64,000 nucleotides of DNA from Bradyrhizobium sacchari (GCF_002068095.1 NZ_LWIG01000069.1:167841-231840); one strand, 5' to 3'; shown: positions 51,742 through 60,541, counted from the stretch's first letter. Numbers and translations: made by a program. The notes: a model not told the origin generated them from the letters alone.

Positions 51742-52686
51742 CTACGGCTTCGCATCGCCCGCATGCAGTACCGCCTTGCACGCCGCCGGCATCTGCGCCA
51801 GCGTCATCGGCGGTTTGGGTTTCGGCGGCTCCGGCGGGGGCTTCGGATGCAGCACGGCGTCCGAGAACCAGTAGGAGAGATCGGCCTCCTTGCAGCCCTC
51901 GTCCTCGGACTGCGATGGCTGGCCCTCGCATTGGCCGGCGCCGGCCGGGCAGCGCATGCGGATGTGGAAGTGATAGTCGTGGCCCCACCAGGGGCGGATT
52001 TTTGAAAGCCAGGAGCGGTCGCCTTTGGCCTCGCGGCACAGTGCCTTCTTGATCGCGGCATTGACGAAGATGCGTTGCACCGCCGGCTCCTGCGCGGCGT
52101 CGCGCAGCACCAGGACATGGCCGGGGGTGAACACCTTCGGATCGATGTCGAGCCGGTCCTGGCGCACCATCATCACCGCCGACATCTCCTCGCGCTCCTC
52201 GCGCGAGAGCCGGCGGTCCGGCATCGGCGTCAGCCAGATGTCGGCGTCGAGGCCGATCTGGTGGCTGGCATGGCCCGACAGTGCCGGCCCGCCGCGCGGC
52301 TGGGCGATGTCGCCGACCAGGATGCCCGGCCATCCCGCGTCCTTGTGCGCCTTGGCCGCAAGGCGCTTGATCAGCGCGATCATATCGGGATGGCCGAAGT
52401 TGCGGTTGCGCGACAGCCGCATCACCTGCCAGTTGTCGCCGTTGAGCGGCATCTGCGCGGCGCCGCCGATGCAGCCCTTGGTGTAGGAGCCGATGACATG
52501 CGCCGGCCCTTTCGAGGGCAGCAGCTTGCGCGCGAACAGCTCCTTGGCACCGAGATGCGGATCGTTGGGGTTGGCCAGCGGCGGCAGCGGCTTCGGGTTG
52601 ACGCTGCCCTTGTCCTGGGCCAGCGCGCCACTGGCGACCAGGAGCGTCGTCACAAGCAGGAGAGGGGTGAAGCGGCGGGGACTCAT
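51742..52686 (-). CDS. mepA: penicillin-insensitive murein endopeptidase
   Basis: A 314-residue LAS-type metallopeptidase that cuts D-Ala-mDAP cross-links in peptidoglycan in the periplasm. The signal peptide is residues 1 to about 23 (FTPLLLVTTLLVASGALA). The zinc site is SGHASHQIGLDADIWLTPMP (His and Asp) together with WWGHDYHFHIRMRC (His). Paired cysteines (GCIGGAAQ, CREAKG, RCPAGAGQC, GCKEAD, ACKAV) fit the disulfide pattern of MepA. A Pro/Lys-rich stretch (KPPPEPPKPKPP) near the C-terminus is extra. Confidence 0.93.
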   Translation of the reverse strand: MSPRRFTPLLLVTTLLVASGALAQDKGSVNPKPLPPLANPNDPHLGAKELFARKLLPSKGPAHVIGSYTKGCIGGAAQMPLNGDNWQVMRLSRNRNFGHPDMIALIKRLAAKAHKDAGWPGILVGDIAQPRGGPALSGHASHQIGLDADIWLTPMPDRRLSREEREEMSAVMMVRQDRLDIDPKVFTPGHVLVLRDAAQEPAVQRIFVNAAIKKALCREAKGDRSWLSKIRPWWGHDYHFHIRMRCPAGAGQCEGQPSQSEDEGCKEADLSYWFSDAVLHPKPPPEPPKPKPPMTLAQMPAACKAVLHAGDAKP

Positions 52687-53095
52687 GCTGGCAGACTTAT
52701 AGCCCAAGGCTGCGTCAGGGTTAAGAAATGGGGTGGTTGCAGGAATAACGTCCAAAAGCCGTGACTTGCCGATGCGCCGCGGCCGATTTTTAACGGCGCG
52801 ATAACTCTGTCCTGTTTTGACCAAAATTCATGCGCGGCGCGAGGAATCGCCGCAGTCCGCATGCAATCGTGGATGATTTCGGAAATGATTCAAGCGCGCG
52901 CGCAATTTTGCGCCAGCGCAGCCTCCGATCGGGACGGCGAAACAGATTTGACGCGTCCGCCGGCCCATTTTGCGCCTCGCAAACAGGCAGGCGTCCCGGT
53001 GAAGGGCCTGCGGTCCGGTGGCCAGGTCGGCGAAGATTACTTTTTTTTCAGACACTTGCCCCAAGACTTGCGGCCACAGGGCGCGACTGGGACAT
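52687..53095. other. 409-base intergenic region before the PAS-GGDEF-EAL gene
   Basis: No gene is supported. The stretch separates mepA (minus strand) from the cyclic-di-GMP gene (plus strand) and so should hold both promoters. A run of eight T residues at about 53041-53048 is unusual for this GC-rich region, and a short AT-rich patch is at about 52740-52830. No convincing operator was found. Confidence 0.45.
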
Positions 53096-55312
53096 GTGAC
53101 GTTGAGTTTGGGGTCTCGAAAAGCAAAAAGACGAAAGCGCAACGTGCTTGGTACGGCCGGCAGGCGGCCGCGCAAGCCGCGATTCGCGCGCGCCCCGCAT
53201 CCGGCCGTAGAACACGCCGAGCTCGTGCAGAGCCGCGCGGAGACCGAAGCTGCCGTCGCCGAGGCGCGCAAATCGCATGAGCGGCTGCGCCAGGCCGTCG
53301 ACCTCCTGCCGCAGGGCATCGTGATTCTCGACCCCGAAGGCCGCTACGTCCTCTGGAACAAGCAATACGCATCGATCTACAGCAAGACCGCCGATCTGTT
53401 CGCCGAAGGCGCGCGTCTGGAGGATACGCTGCGCGTCGGCGTCGCCCGCGGCGACTATCCGGAAGCCGCCGGCCACGAGGAAGAATGGATCGCCCAGCGG
53501 CTGAAGAAGCTCTACGAGCCCGGCAAGCGTCACGAGCAGACGCTGTCGGACGGCCGCGTCATCCTGATCGAGGAGCGCCGCACCGATGATGGCGGCGTGG
53601 TCGGCCTGCGCGTCGACATCACGGAATTGAAGCAGCGCGAGGCCTCGTTCCGCCTGCTGTTCGACGGCAATCCCGTTCCCATGATCGTCTGCGCGCTCGA
53701 CGACGAGCGCATCCTCGGCGTCAATGACGCCGCAATCGCCCATTACGGCTACAGCCGCGCCGAATTCGAGAAGCTGACGATCAGAGCCTTGCAGGCCTTC
53801 GACAGCGAGCCGCCCTGGACCATCGACGTGACCGGCGAGGAACAGGCCGGCCGCACCTGGAAGCACGTCAAGGCCGACGGTGCCTTGATCGACCTTGCGA
53901 TCTATTCGCGCGAACTGACATATGCCGAGCGGCCGGCGGTGCTGCTCGCGTTGATGGATATCACCGAGCGCAAGCGCGCCGAGGCGCGGCTCGCCTTCAT
54001 GGCTCAGCATGACGGGCTCACCGGCCTGCCCAATCGCAGCCTGTTGCGCCAGCAGGTCGACGAGATGCTGCTGCACACGCGCCGCAGCGCCGAGAAGGTC
54101 GCGGTGCTGATGCTGGGCCTGGACAATTTCAAGGCGGTCAACGACACGCTGGGACATGCGATCGGCGACAAGCTGCTGCGCGGCGTCGCCAAGCGGCTAC
54201 GCTCCACCTTGCGCGAGGAGGACGCGCTGGCGCGCCTCAATTCCGACGAGTTCGCGATCGTGCAGAGCGGCCTCGCCCGGCCGGAAGATGCGGCAGGACT
54301 CGCAAAGCGTTTGCTCGAGGCCATCTCCGATCCCTATCTGCTCGACGGCCATTCCGTGGTGATCGGCGCCTCCATCGGCATCGCGATGGCGCCGGGCGAC
54401 GGTGATGATTCCGAAAAGCTGCTCAAGAGCGCCGACATGGCGCTGTCGCGGGCCAAGGCGGATGCGCGCGGCACCTTCGCTTTCTTCGAGGCCGCGCTCG
54501 ACGCCAAGGCGCAGAGCCGCCGCAAGATCGAGGTCGAGCTGCGCGACGCGATCCAGAACGACGTGCTGCGCCCGTATTACCAGCCGCTGATCGACCTCCA
54601 GAGCGGCCGCATCACCGGCTTCGAGGCGCTGGTGCGCTGGCCGCATGCCGAGCGCGGCATGGTCTCGCCGGCCGAGTTCATTCCGGTCGCGGAAGACACC
54701 GGCCTGATCAATCCCCTCGGCGGGCTGATGCTGCGCCGGGCGTGCCTGGATGCCGCAACCTGGCCGGACGATGTCCGCGTCGCCGTCAACCTGTCGCCAC
54801 TGCAGTTCCGCAGCGGCAATCTGCTCTCGATGGTGACGGACGCGCTGAAGCATTCCGGCCTGCCGCCGCGGCGGCTCGAGCTCGAGATCACCGAGACGCT
54901 GCTCTTGGAGAAGAGCGCGCAAGTTCTGGCGACGCTGCATGCCCTGCGCGCGCTCGGGGTGCGCATCTCGATGGACGATTTCGGCACCGGCTATTCCAGC
55001 CTCAGCTATTTGCGCAGCTTCCCGTTCGACAAGATCAAGATCGACCAGTCCTTCGTGCGCGATCTGGGAGCCAACCGCGAGGCGCAGGCGATCATCCGCT
55101 CCATCGTCAGCCTCGGCAAAGGCCTTGGCGTCACCATCACCGCCGAAGGCGTCGAGACCGAAGCCGAGCTCAGCTGCCTGCGCACTGAGGGCTGCGACGA
55201 GGGCCAGGGTTTTCTGTTCAGCAAGGCCCGGCCCAATATCGAGATCATCAGCCTGCTGCAGGCCCAGCGCGGCATCGACGCCGCCGACGAGGACGCAGCG
55301 CTCGTGGCGTGA
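53096..55312 (+). CDS. PAS-GGDEF-EAL protein, probable cyclic-di-GMP phosphodiesterase
   Basis: About 738 residues; the start is uncertain between GTG codons at 53096 and 53018. Two PAS regions lie at about 60-170 (AVDLLPQGIVILDPEGRYVL) and 180-300 (LLFDGNPVPMIVCALDDERI). The GGDEF domain (about 310-465) begins AFMAQHDGLTGLPNRSLLRQ, but the catalytic motif reads NSDEF (in LARLNSDEFAIVQ), so cyclase activity is unlikely. The EAL domain (about 480-725) has GFEALVRWPH, VAVNLSPLQF, ELEITETLLL, MDDFGTGYSSL, KIDQSFVRD and TAEGVETEAE, all needed for cutting cyclic di-GMP. A basic N-terminus (KAKRRKRN) precedes the PAS domains. There is no membrane segment. Confidence 0.9.
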   Translation: MTLSLGSRKAKRRKRNVLGTAGRRPRKPRFARAPHPAVEHAELVQSRAETEAAVAEARKSHERLRQAVDLLPQGIVILDPEGRYVLWNKQYASIYSKTADLFAEGARLEDTLRVGVARGDYPEAAGHEEEWIAQRLKKLYEPGKRHEQTLSDGRVILIEERRTDDGGVVGLRVDITELKQREASFRLLFDGNPVPMIVCALDDERILGVNDAAIAHYGYSRAEFEKLTIRALQAFDSEPPWTIDVTGEEQAGRTWKHVKADGALIDLAIYSRELTYAERPAVLLALMDITERKRAEARLAFMAQHDGLTGLPNRSLLRQQVDEMLLHTRRSAEKVAVLMLGLDNFKAVNDTLGHAIGDKLLRGVAKRLRSTLREEDALARLNSDEFAIVQSGLARPEDAAGLAKRLLEAISDPYLLDGHSVVIGASIGIAMAPGDGDDSEKLLKSADMALSRAKADARGTFAFFEAALDAKAQSRRKIEVELRDAIQNDVLRPYYQPLIDLQSGRITGFEALVRWPHAERGMVSPAEFIPVAEDTGLINPLGGLMLRRACLDAATWPDDVRVAVNLSPLQFRSGNLLSMVTDALKHSGLPPRRLELEITETLLLEKSAQVLATLHALRALGVRISMDDFGTGYSSLSYLRSFPFDKIKIDQSFVRDLGANREAQAIIRSIVSLGKGLGVTITAEGVETEAELSCLRTEGCDEGQGFLFSKARPNIEIISLLQAQRGIDAADEDAALVA

Positions 55313-55325
55313 GCTGATCCGCTTC

Positions 55326-55467
55326 ACCTCTCCCCGCTTGCGAGGAAAGGTCGGAATGCGCGCGTGGCGCGGATTCCGGGTGAGGGGGTACAGGTCTCCC
55401 GACGATCTCACGTGTGGAGAGAGGTCCCTCACCCCAACCCTCTCCCCGTATGAACGGGGCGAGGGAG
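55326..55467. repeat. palindromic intergenic repeat, family D
   Basis: ACCTCTCCCCGCTTGCGAGG and AACCCTCTCCCCGTATGAAC followed by GGGGCGAGGGA are degenerate versions of the arms seen at 45858-46000. GGGTGAGGGG and CCCTCACCCC pair inside. It separates two convergent genes. Confidence 0.78.
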
Positions 55468-55489
55468 CGCACCGGTGTTGCCGCCGCCA

Positions 55490-56641
55490 TCACCCTCCCG
55501 CCAAAATCGCCTTCCCCACATCCTCAAAATGCGTATCGCGCGCCTGGATCTGCTGCGCGATCGCATGCATGTCGCGGAAGCGCCGCTCGAACGGCTGGCT
55601 GCGGAACACCGCGGTGGCGCCGGCCATGTGATAGGCCGTGTCGACCACCTTCGATGACTGATGGATGGTCCAGGTCGCCGCCAGCCGGACTGCGCTGCGA
55701 TGTGCCGCGCTGAACTCGCCGGTCGCGAGGAGATCGCGCCACATCGCGTGCGCCGTCGCATAGAGATAAGCGCGCGCGGCGCGCAAATCGCCCTCGGTGC
55801 GGCCGATCAGGCCCTGAACCGCCCCGTTGTCGCGCATGGCGCTGGCCGCGAGCGACGGATGCTTTGCGCGCGCCAGCGCGATGGCTGCATCCAGCGTGGC
55901 ACGCGCGACGCCGAGCGAGACTGCGGCAAAGCCGAGACTGAACGCGGAGCCGGTGCCGATCCTGTAGAGCGGCCCCGTCTCGCGCAGCGCGGACGGCACG
56001 TCGCGAAACGCGGTGAAGCGCTCGGGAATGAAGAGATCGGTCACCTCATACGAATCCGTGCCGGTGCCGGCAAGCCCGATCGCCTGCCACACGTCGTGCA
56101 TCGTCGCGCGCGCGACCGGAAACAGGATGGTGCGCACCTCCGGCGCGCCGTCGGCATGTCTGCGCGGCACACCATCCGAACCGACGATGCGGACATGCGC
56201 CCCCAGCCAGCTCGCCTGCCGCGAGCCCGAAGCGAAATCCCAGCGCGCCGTGACGCGATAGCCGCCCTCGACCGCGCGCGCCTCATGCGCAATCGCGCCC
56301 CAGGCGAGGATGCCGGGCGCGGTGTTGAAGATCTCCTGCGCGGTGTCGTGGTCGAGCCAGGCCGCGATCATCGCGCAGACACTGCATTGGCCGAGGCACC
56401 AGGCGGTGGAGGCATCGGCCTTCGCGATCTCCTCCAGCATCTGCATGAAGATGTCAGGCGGCGCTTCGGCGCCGCCGAGGTTTTGCGGCAGCAGCGCGCG
56501 ATAAAGCCCGTTCTCGATCAGCGCGTTCACGACCGCCGGCATCAGCCGCCGTGTCCGCTCGATCTCGTCGGCTTCACGCGCAATCAGCGGCGCGAGTGCG
56601 CGGGCGCGTTCGACCAGGCCGACGCCGGGAGTTGCGTTCAT
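55490..56641 (-). CDS. acyl-CoA-dehydrogenase-fold flavin monooxygenase (group D type)
   Basis: A 383-residue protein of the acyl-CoA dehydrogenase superfamily: an N-terminal helical domain (LVERARALAPLIAREADEIE), a middle beta domain (YRVTARWDFASGSRQASWLG, VWQAIGLAGTGTDSYEVTDL) and a C-terminal helical domain (ATWTIHQSSKVVDTAYHMAG). The active-site glutamate of true dehydrogenases is not apparent. The WDFASG and GTGTDSYEV motifs fit oxygenases such as the 3-hydroxy-9,10-seconandrostane-dione or dibenzothiophene (DszC) type. These use reduced FMN or FAD from a separate reductase, none of which is adjacent. The substrate is unknown. Confidence 0.85.
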   Translation of the reverse strand: MNATPGVGLVERARALAPLIAREADEIERTRRLMPAVVNALIENGLYRALLPQNLGGAEAPPDIFMQMLEEIAKADASTAWCLGQCSVCAMIAAWLDHDTAQEIFNTAPGILAWGAIAHEARAVEGGYRVTARWDFASGSRQASWLGAHVRIVGSDGVPRRHADGAPEVRTILFPVARATMHDVWQAIGLAGTGTDSYEVTDLFIPERFTAFRDVPSALRETGPLYRIGTGSAFSLGFAAVSLGVARATLDAAIALARAKHPSLAASAMRDNGAVQGLIGRTEGDLRAARAYLYATAHAMWRDLLATGEFSAAHRSAVRLAATWTIHQSSKVVDTAYHMAGATAVFRSQPFERRFRDMHAIAQQIQARDTHFEDVGKAILAGG

Positions 56642-56767
56642 GGCTGCGTTTCCTCGCCCATTCTGCCGTGAGCGGTGAGAGGCAATGGTGGTCTATTTGG
56701 CGAAGAGGATCAAGCCAGCAGGTGCGCAGCCGTTCGGCAGCCACCAGCCGTGGATCAATCCGCGACG

Positions 56768-57505
56768 TCAGGCGCGCTTCCCGCCGACCGAGATGAACGC
56801 CATGAGGCAAGGCTCCGGCAACGGGTTGCGCCAGCGATGGCGCGTTCCGTTCTGCACGACGCAGTCGCCTTGGCGTAGATGCACCTTTTGCCCGTCGTCC
56901 AGCTCCAATGTCATCTCGCCACGAACCACGACTCCGTAGTCAATGGTATCCGATGTGTGCATGCCCGGCGTGCCGCGCTCGAAATGATCTCCCATGCCGG
57001 GGATCTTCTCCGACATTTCTCTGAGCCCGCTCTCGAACGTGACGCCGGGCGGCGGCTTCCAGCCTTCGGGGCGCTTCGGCGGATACGAGATCAATCGAAA
57101 CATGGTGCCCCCGGGGCCCGGAAAGGCTCTCGTTCCGCTCGCCATCGGATCGGGCTCGAGGCCGGTGAGAGCCGGCACTCCTTCGGTCATGTACAATTCA
57201 TAGAAGGTCAGTCCGGGATTGGCGTCGATCTCCACCACCTCGGGGGTTACGTCGAATGACTTGAACACCGACTTGCCGGTTTCATCGCGGCCGGTCAGCA
57301 CGCGCTTCGGCGGCGGCAAATCGCTCGAATCCTTTGCGTTGGCGGGATGTGATGCCCCGACCAGCGCACTGCCGGTGGCGAGGACGGACAGCGCCTGCAG
57401 CAGCTGTCGCCGATCCCCGCCTTCGAACCGTTCGGAACGATGCACCACCACGTTCCGGGATTTGTTCCTGTGCCGTTGCCACAAGCGCCGAAGCAAGCTG
57501 CTCAT
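56768..57505 (-). CDS. cupin domain protein with Tat-type signal
   Basis: A 245-residue protein. Residues about 25-55, with DRRQLLQALSVLATGSALVG, look like a twin-arginine signal with a long n-region. A cupin domain follows at about 120-240: GDHFERGTPGMHTSDTIDYG, VVVRGEMTLELDDGQKVHLR, QGDCVVQNGTRHRWRNPLPE. Metal-binding His and Glu/Gln are present as H-T-S-D..D-Y-G and the later RHRW. It is a secreted enzyme or binding protein; similar proteins near sugar and aromatic genes have no firm function. It lies next to the flavin monooxygenase on the same strand, 126 bases apart. Confidence 0.78.
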   Translation of the reverse strand: MSSLLRRLWQRHRNKSRNVVVHRSERFEGGDRRQLLQALSVLATGSALVGASHPANAKDSSDLPPPKRVLTGRDETGKSVFKSFDVTPEVVEIDANPGLTFYELYMTEGVPALTGLEPDPMASGTRAFPGPGGTMFRLISYPPKRPEGWKPPPGVTFESGLREMSEKIPGMGDHFERGTPGMHTSDTIDYGVVVRGEMTLELDDGQKVHLRQGDCVVQNGTRHRWRNPLPEPCLMAFISVGGKRA

Positions 57506-57716
57506 CCGCGTTCTCCGTGGTGACGTGTCGTCGGGCCCGCACACAGCTACCAGATGCGCCGTCCGCCTGCCAAGTTCGCCAGGGCTCAAGCCATCCTACG
57601 GACTGTGTCCGCCTGGCCGAGACCTGGCGACCAGCCGGCGGCTGCATTGAACCTGTCCGGCTTCCGGCGGCACCAACGGCGCGTAAGTCCCTGTAACCGC
57701 GACGAGAGAAGGCGCG

Positions 57717-58679
57717 ATGAGGACCCTGAAAGCATCGATCTGTGTTGCAGTCACCGCGCTTGCCTTGAGCTTGTCGCTCAGTGCGCCGTCCTGGGGCCAG
57801 GAGGACGAGGCGGGCACGCTCACGCGGCAGATGAAGGAGCTTTATCGGGCCGGCAAGTACGCGGAAGCGCTGCCGCTGGCCCAGAAGTCCCTGGCGCTTC
57901 GCGAGAAGGAGTTTGGCCCCGATGACGCGCATGTCGCGATGCCGCTGAACGACCTCGGCACGATCCATTACAATCTCGGCCAATACGCCGTTGCCGAGCC
58001 GCTGTACAAGCGCGCTTTGGCCATCCGGGAGAAGACGCTGGGCCCGGATCATGCGGAAGTCGCCATGGTGCTGAACAATCTGGGCGATCTCTATCGCGCG
58101 GAAGAGCGCTACGCGGAAGCGGAGCCGCTGCTGAAACGATCGATCGCCATCGACGAGAAAGTGCTCGGCCCCGGCGATCCGTCGATCGTCCTGCCGTTGA
58201 GCAACCTCGGCGCCGTCTACAGCAGCCAGGGCCGGTACGATCAGGCCGAGCCGCTGTTCAAGCGGGGCCTGGCCGTGCTGCAGAAAGCGCTCGGCCCCGA
58301 CGATCCCGAAGCCACGGTGCTGATGAACAATCTGGCCGATACCTACATCAATCGGCATCGCTATGCCGATGCCGAGCGGCTGCTGAAGCGGTCGATGGTG
58401 GTGACCGAGAAGGCCTTCGGCCCCGATCATCCCGATATCGCGCAGGCACAGAACAACCTGGCTGCGCTTTATGCGCGTCAGGGCCGCAACGCCGAGGCCG
58501 AGCAGCTGTTCAAACGGTCGGTGGCCACGTTCGAGAAAACCCTCGGTCCCAACCATCCGGATCTCGCCGGTGTCCTGGATAACCTCGCCGGTCTCTACAA
58601 GGATCAGGGCCGCTATGCCGATGCCCAGCAGGTCCTGAAACGGTCGATGGCCATTCGCGGCAAGACGAGACCGATCTGA
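57717..58679 (+). CDS. secreted tetratricopeptide-repeat protein (kinesin-light-chain-like repeats)
   Basis: A 320-residue exported protein. After a signal peptide (RTLKASICVAVTALALSLSL, cleavage near SWG) come about six TPR units of 42 residues. Each has the phrase A..LY..GRYAEAEPLLKRSLAI..K.LGPDHP, seen here as YAEALPLAQKSLALREKEFG, YAVAEPLYKRALAIREKTLG and so on through YADAQQVLKRSMAIRGKT. Such repeats hold other proteins together. No partner is obvious nearby. GAGAGAAGGCGCG precedes the ATG. Confidence 0.9.
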   Translation: MRTLKASICVAVTALALSLSLSAPSWGQEDEAGTLTRQMKELYRAGKYAEALPLAQKSLALREKEFGPDDAHVAMPLNDLGTIHYNLGQYAVAEPLYKRALAIREKTLGPDHAEVAMVLNNLGDLYRAEERYAEAEPLLKRSIAIDEKVLGPGDPSIVLPLSNLGAVYSSQGRYDQAEPLFKRGLAVLQKALGPDDPEATVLMNNLADTYINRHRYADAERLLKRSMVVTEKAFGPDHPDIAQAQNNLAALYARQGRNAEAEQLFKRSVATFEKTLGPNHPDLAGVLDNLAGLYKDQGRYADAQQVLKRSMAIRGKTRPI

Positions 58680-58749
58680 GCAGGCCGGGAAGGCCGGTCG
58701 AGAGGTCCTTGGTGTGCGGATCATCGCGGACCGCGTTGAGGGGGGTATC

Positions 58750-59280
58750 ATGACGAAGCATGCAAGACTGCTCGGAATTGTCGTCGCCCTGACGTGGCTC
58801 GGTTTGTCTGCCACAACGGCGGCCGGCGGCCCATCGAAGGACGTGTGGAGCGGCGCCTGGACCTTCGAAATGGACCGCCAGGACCGGCCTTGGCTCTTCT
58901 TTTCCGACCCGAATGGCAAAACGGTATTCCGCATCGGCTGCGGTTCGCATTTCGAGCTCGATGCGGTCTATCCGGGGGACGCGCCGAAACAGGACCACAC
59001 CGAGGCCTCGATCACGATCGGCAACGGCAAGACGCAAATGGATTTCGCCGGCTTCACATACGCCGGTCCCGAGTCCTTCCCGCCGAACACCTCGATGTTC
59101 AACCAGCCGGACCTCGGGCATCCCGAGCTTGCCGAGGACAAATGGCGCGGGCTGGAAAACCGCGTCCTGGACCTTTTGGGGGCCGGACAGCCCCTGAGGG
59201 TCGCGGCCGAAGGCAAAAGCTACGTGCTGCCGCCGGTCAAGGCCCCGCGGTGGCGAGCGCGTTTTCAGAAGGTTTGCTGA
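58750..59280 (+). CDS. secreted protein of unknown function
   Basis: A 176-residue exported protein. The signal peptide is residues 1 to about 25 (HARLLGIVVALTWLGLSATT, cleavage near AAG). The mature part starts GPSKDVWSGAWTFEMDRQDR, with PWLFFSDPNGKTVFRIGCGS and HFELDAVYPGDAPKQDHTEA. A C-terminal cysteine (FQKVC) could pair with the one at GCGSH. The beta-rich composition suggests a lipocalin-like or immunoglobulin-like fold, but no family was recognised. GAGGGGGGTATC lies before the start. Confidence 0.72.
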   Translation: MTKHARLLGIVVALTWLGLSATTAAGGPSKDVWSGAWTFEMDRQDRPWLFFSDPNGKTVFRIGCGSHFELDAVYPGDAPKQDHTEASITIGNGKTQMDFAGFTYAGPESFPPNTSMFNQPDLGHPELAEDKWRGLENRVLDLLGAGQPLRVAAEGKSYVLPPVKAPRWRARFQKVC

Positions 59281-59473
59281 CGCCTGACGGCGAGCAGGCG
59301 GGTACGCGTCTTCCCATAGCGCATTTTTTCTCGCAATTGATGGTTCGACCATGTCGGCATCGACGTGTCTCGATCGTCCTTGGATGGACATGTCCCGAAC
59401 GAGCGGTGCATGAATCCCGCCCAGGTGAATTGATGTCACCTCGAGCCGTTAAAACCGAACCGGAGCAATACCC

Positions 59474-59890
59474 ATGAGGATCACCGTCGAAACCAGCGTT
59501 GCAGCCCCGATCGATCAGGTCTGGCGCGCCTATACGACGCCAGCCGACATCGTGAACTGGAATGCCGCGTCCGACGACTGGCATACGACCAGGGCGACGG
59601 TCGACCTGCGGGACGGCGGCGCCTTCTCCTCGCGCATGGAGGCCAAGGACGGCAGCATGGGCTTTGACTTCGCCGGCACCTACACGAAAATCGTCGAACA
59701 CAAGCGGATCGAATATGCGTTCGGCGAACGAAAGGCCGAAGTCGAGTTCGTGCCCGGTCCGGACGGAATTGTCGTCCGCGTCGTCTTCGACAGCGAACCG
59801 ACGCACTCGGTCGAGCAGCAGCAAGGCGGCTGGCAGGCGATCCTCGACAATTTCGCACGATACGTCGAGGCGAAGCGGAAGACGTTGTGA
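59474..59890 (+). CDS. SRPBCC/AHSA1 (START-like) family protein
   Basis: A 138-residue single-domain protein of the SRPBCC fold, which makes a deep pocket for a hydrophobic ligand. It starts MRITVETSVAAPIDQVWRAY, then TTPADIVNWNAASDDWHTTR, DLRDGGAFSSRMEAKDGSMG, FAGTYTKIVEHKRIEYAFGE, and ends with the long helix QGGWQAILDNFARYVEAKRK. It is like YndB and other activator-of-Hsp90-like proteins in bacteria. The ligand is unknown. GGAGCAATACCC precedes the ATG, and a good terminator follows. Confidence 0.88.
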   Translation: MRITVETSVAAPIDQVWRAYTTPADIVNWNAASDDWHTTRATVDLRDGGAFSSRMEAKDGSMGFDFAGTYTKIVEHKRIEYAFGERKAEVEFVPGPDGIVVRVVFDSEPTHSVEQQQGGWQAILDNFARYVEAKRKTL

Positions 59891-59914
59891 GAGGCGCGGA
59901 GCCTTCGTGAGGCG

Positions 59915-59938
59915 CGCGGAGCCCTGGCGGGCTCCGCG
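59915..59938 (+). terminator. hairpin terminator after the SRPBCC gene
   Basis: CGCGGAGCCC (59915-59924) and GGGCTCCGCG (59929-59938) form a perfect 10-base stem with the loop TGGC, followed by TCTTCGTCT. It lies 25 bases after the stop at 59890. A near copy of the left arm (GCGCGGAGCC) is just upstream. Confidence 0.75.
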
Positions 59939-60058
59939 TCTTCGTCTCCGATCCGGTTGCGCAATGAAAGGATGGGTTGAGCTCTTGCGAACCCATCAAC
60001 CTTGATCGTCGCAATCGGGTCGCCAACGGGGAAACCCACCCCGCCATCCGACGAGCTC

Positions 60059-60286
60059 TCAGATGACGGCTGCGGCCAGCAGGGAAGCGCCGCCAGCCGC
60101 GACCAGCACGAGTCCTGGCCAGTTCGATTTGATTCCGAAGCCGCTACCCGGCGCCTGAGGTTCCAGCGTGTCAAGTCCAGAGCGAAGCCGCTTGGTCCCG
60201 CTCAGCCGGCCTCGCCAGATCGGCTGAAATGCCATCTGGAGCACCCCGACGAAAACAAGGAGCGCACCAAGCCATATGAGGGTCAT
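60059..60286 (-). CDS. small membrane protein, unknown function
   Basis: A 75-residue protein with two hydrophobic segments, MTLIWLGALLVFVGVLQMAF at the N-terminus and WPGLVLVAAGGASLLAAAVI at the C-terminus. A basic cytoplasmic-type loop (WRGRLSGTKRLRSGLDTLEP) lies between them. GGAG 6 bases before the ATG at 60286 sets the start. The gene lies just downstream of the acidic small protein gene on the same strand, so they may be co-transcribed; the function of both is unknown. Confidence 0.72.
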   Translation of the reverse strand: MTLIWLGALLVFVGVLQMAFQPIWRGRLSGTKRLRSGLDTLEPQAPGSGFGIKSNWPGLVLVAAGGASLLAAAVI

Positions 60287-60361
60287 GCTCGTCTCCTGCA
60301 TCAGTGAACGCCGGGAGGCCGCTCTCCGCGGAAGCCACCGCGCCGTCGAGAGGAATCCTGC

Positions 60362-60541
60362 TTACTCTTCGTCCGGCTCGCGCACGACCGGCGGTTCATC
60401 ATCCGCGGGCTCGTCGTCGCCGTCTTCGTCTTCTTCATCCTCGTCTTCATCGGGATCTCGGGGCGGCATCGTGTTGCCCGCGATCACGAAGCGACGCCGG
60501 TCGATCAGCCCAGTAAATTCCTCAAGGAGATGTGGGGTCAT
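60362..60541 (-). CDS. very acidic 59-residue small protein
   Basis: A 59-codon gene, short enough to be missed by a 60-residue cutoff. The N-terminal part is MTPHLLEEFTGLIDRRRFVI, then AGNTMPPRDPDEDEDEED and a tail with long Asp/Glu runs ending REPDEE. GGATAGGAGCAATAAC stands before the ATG, a very good ribosome-binding site, and the base composition of the third positions looks coding. About half of the C-terminal 35 residues are acidic, so it may bind metal or a basic protein. It is upstream of the small membrane protein on the same strand, with 75 bases between. Confidence 0.68.
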   Translation of the reverse strand: MTPHLLEEFTGLIDRRRFVIAGNTMPPRDPDEDEDEEDEDGDDEPADDEPPVVREPDEE

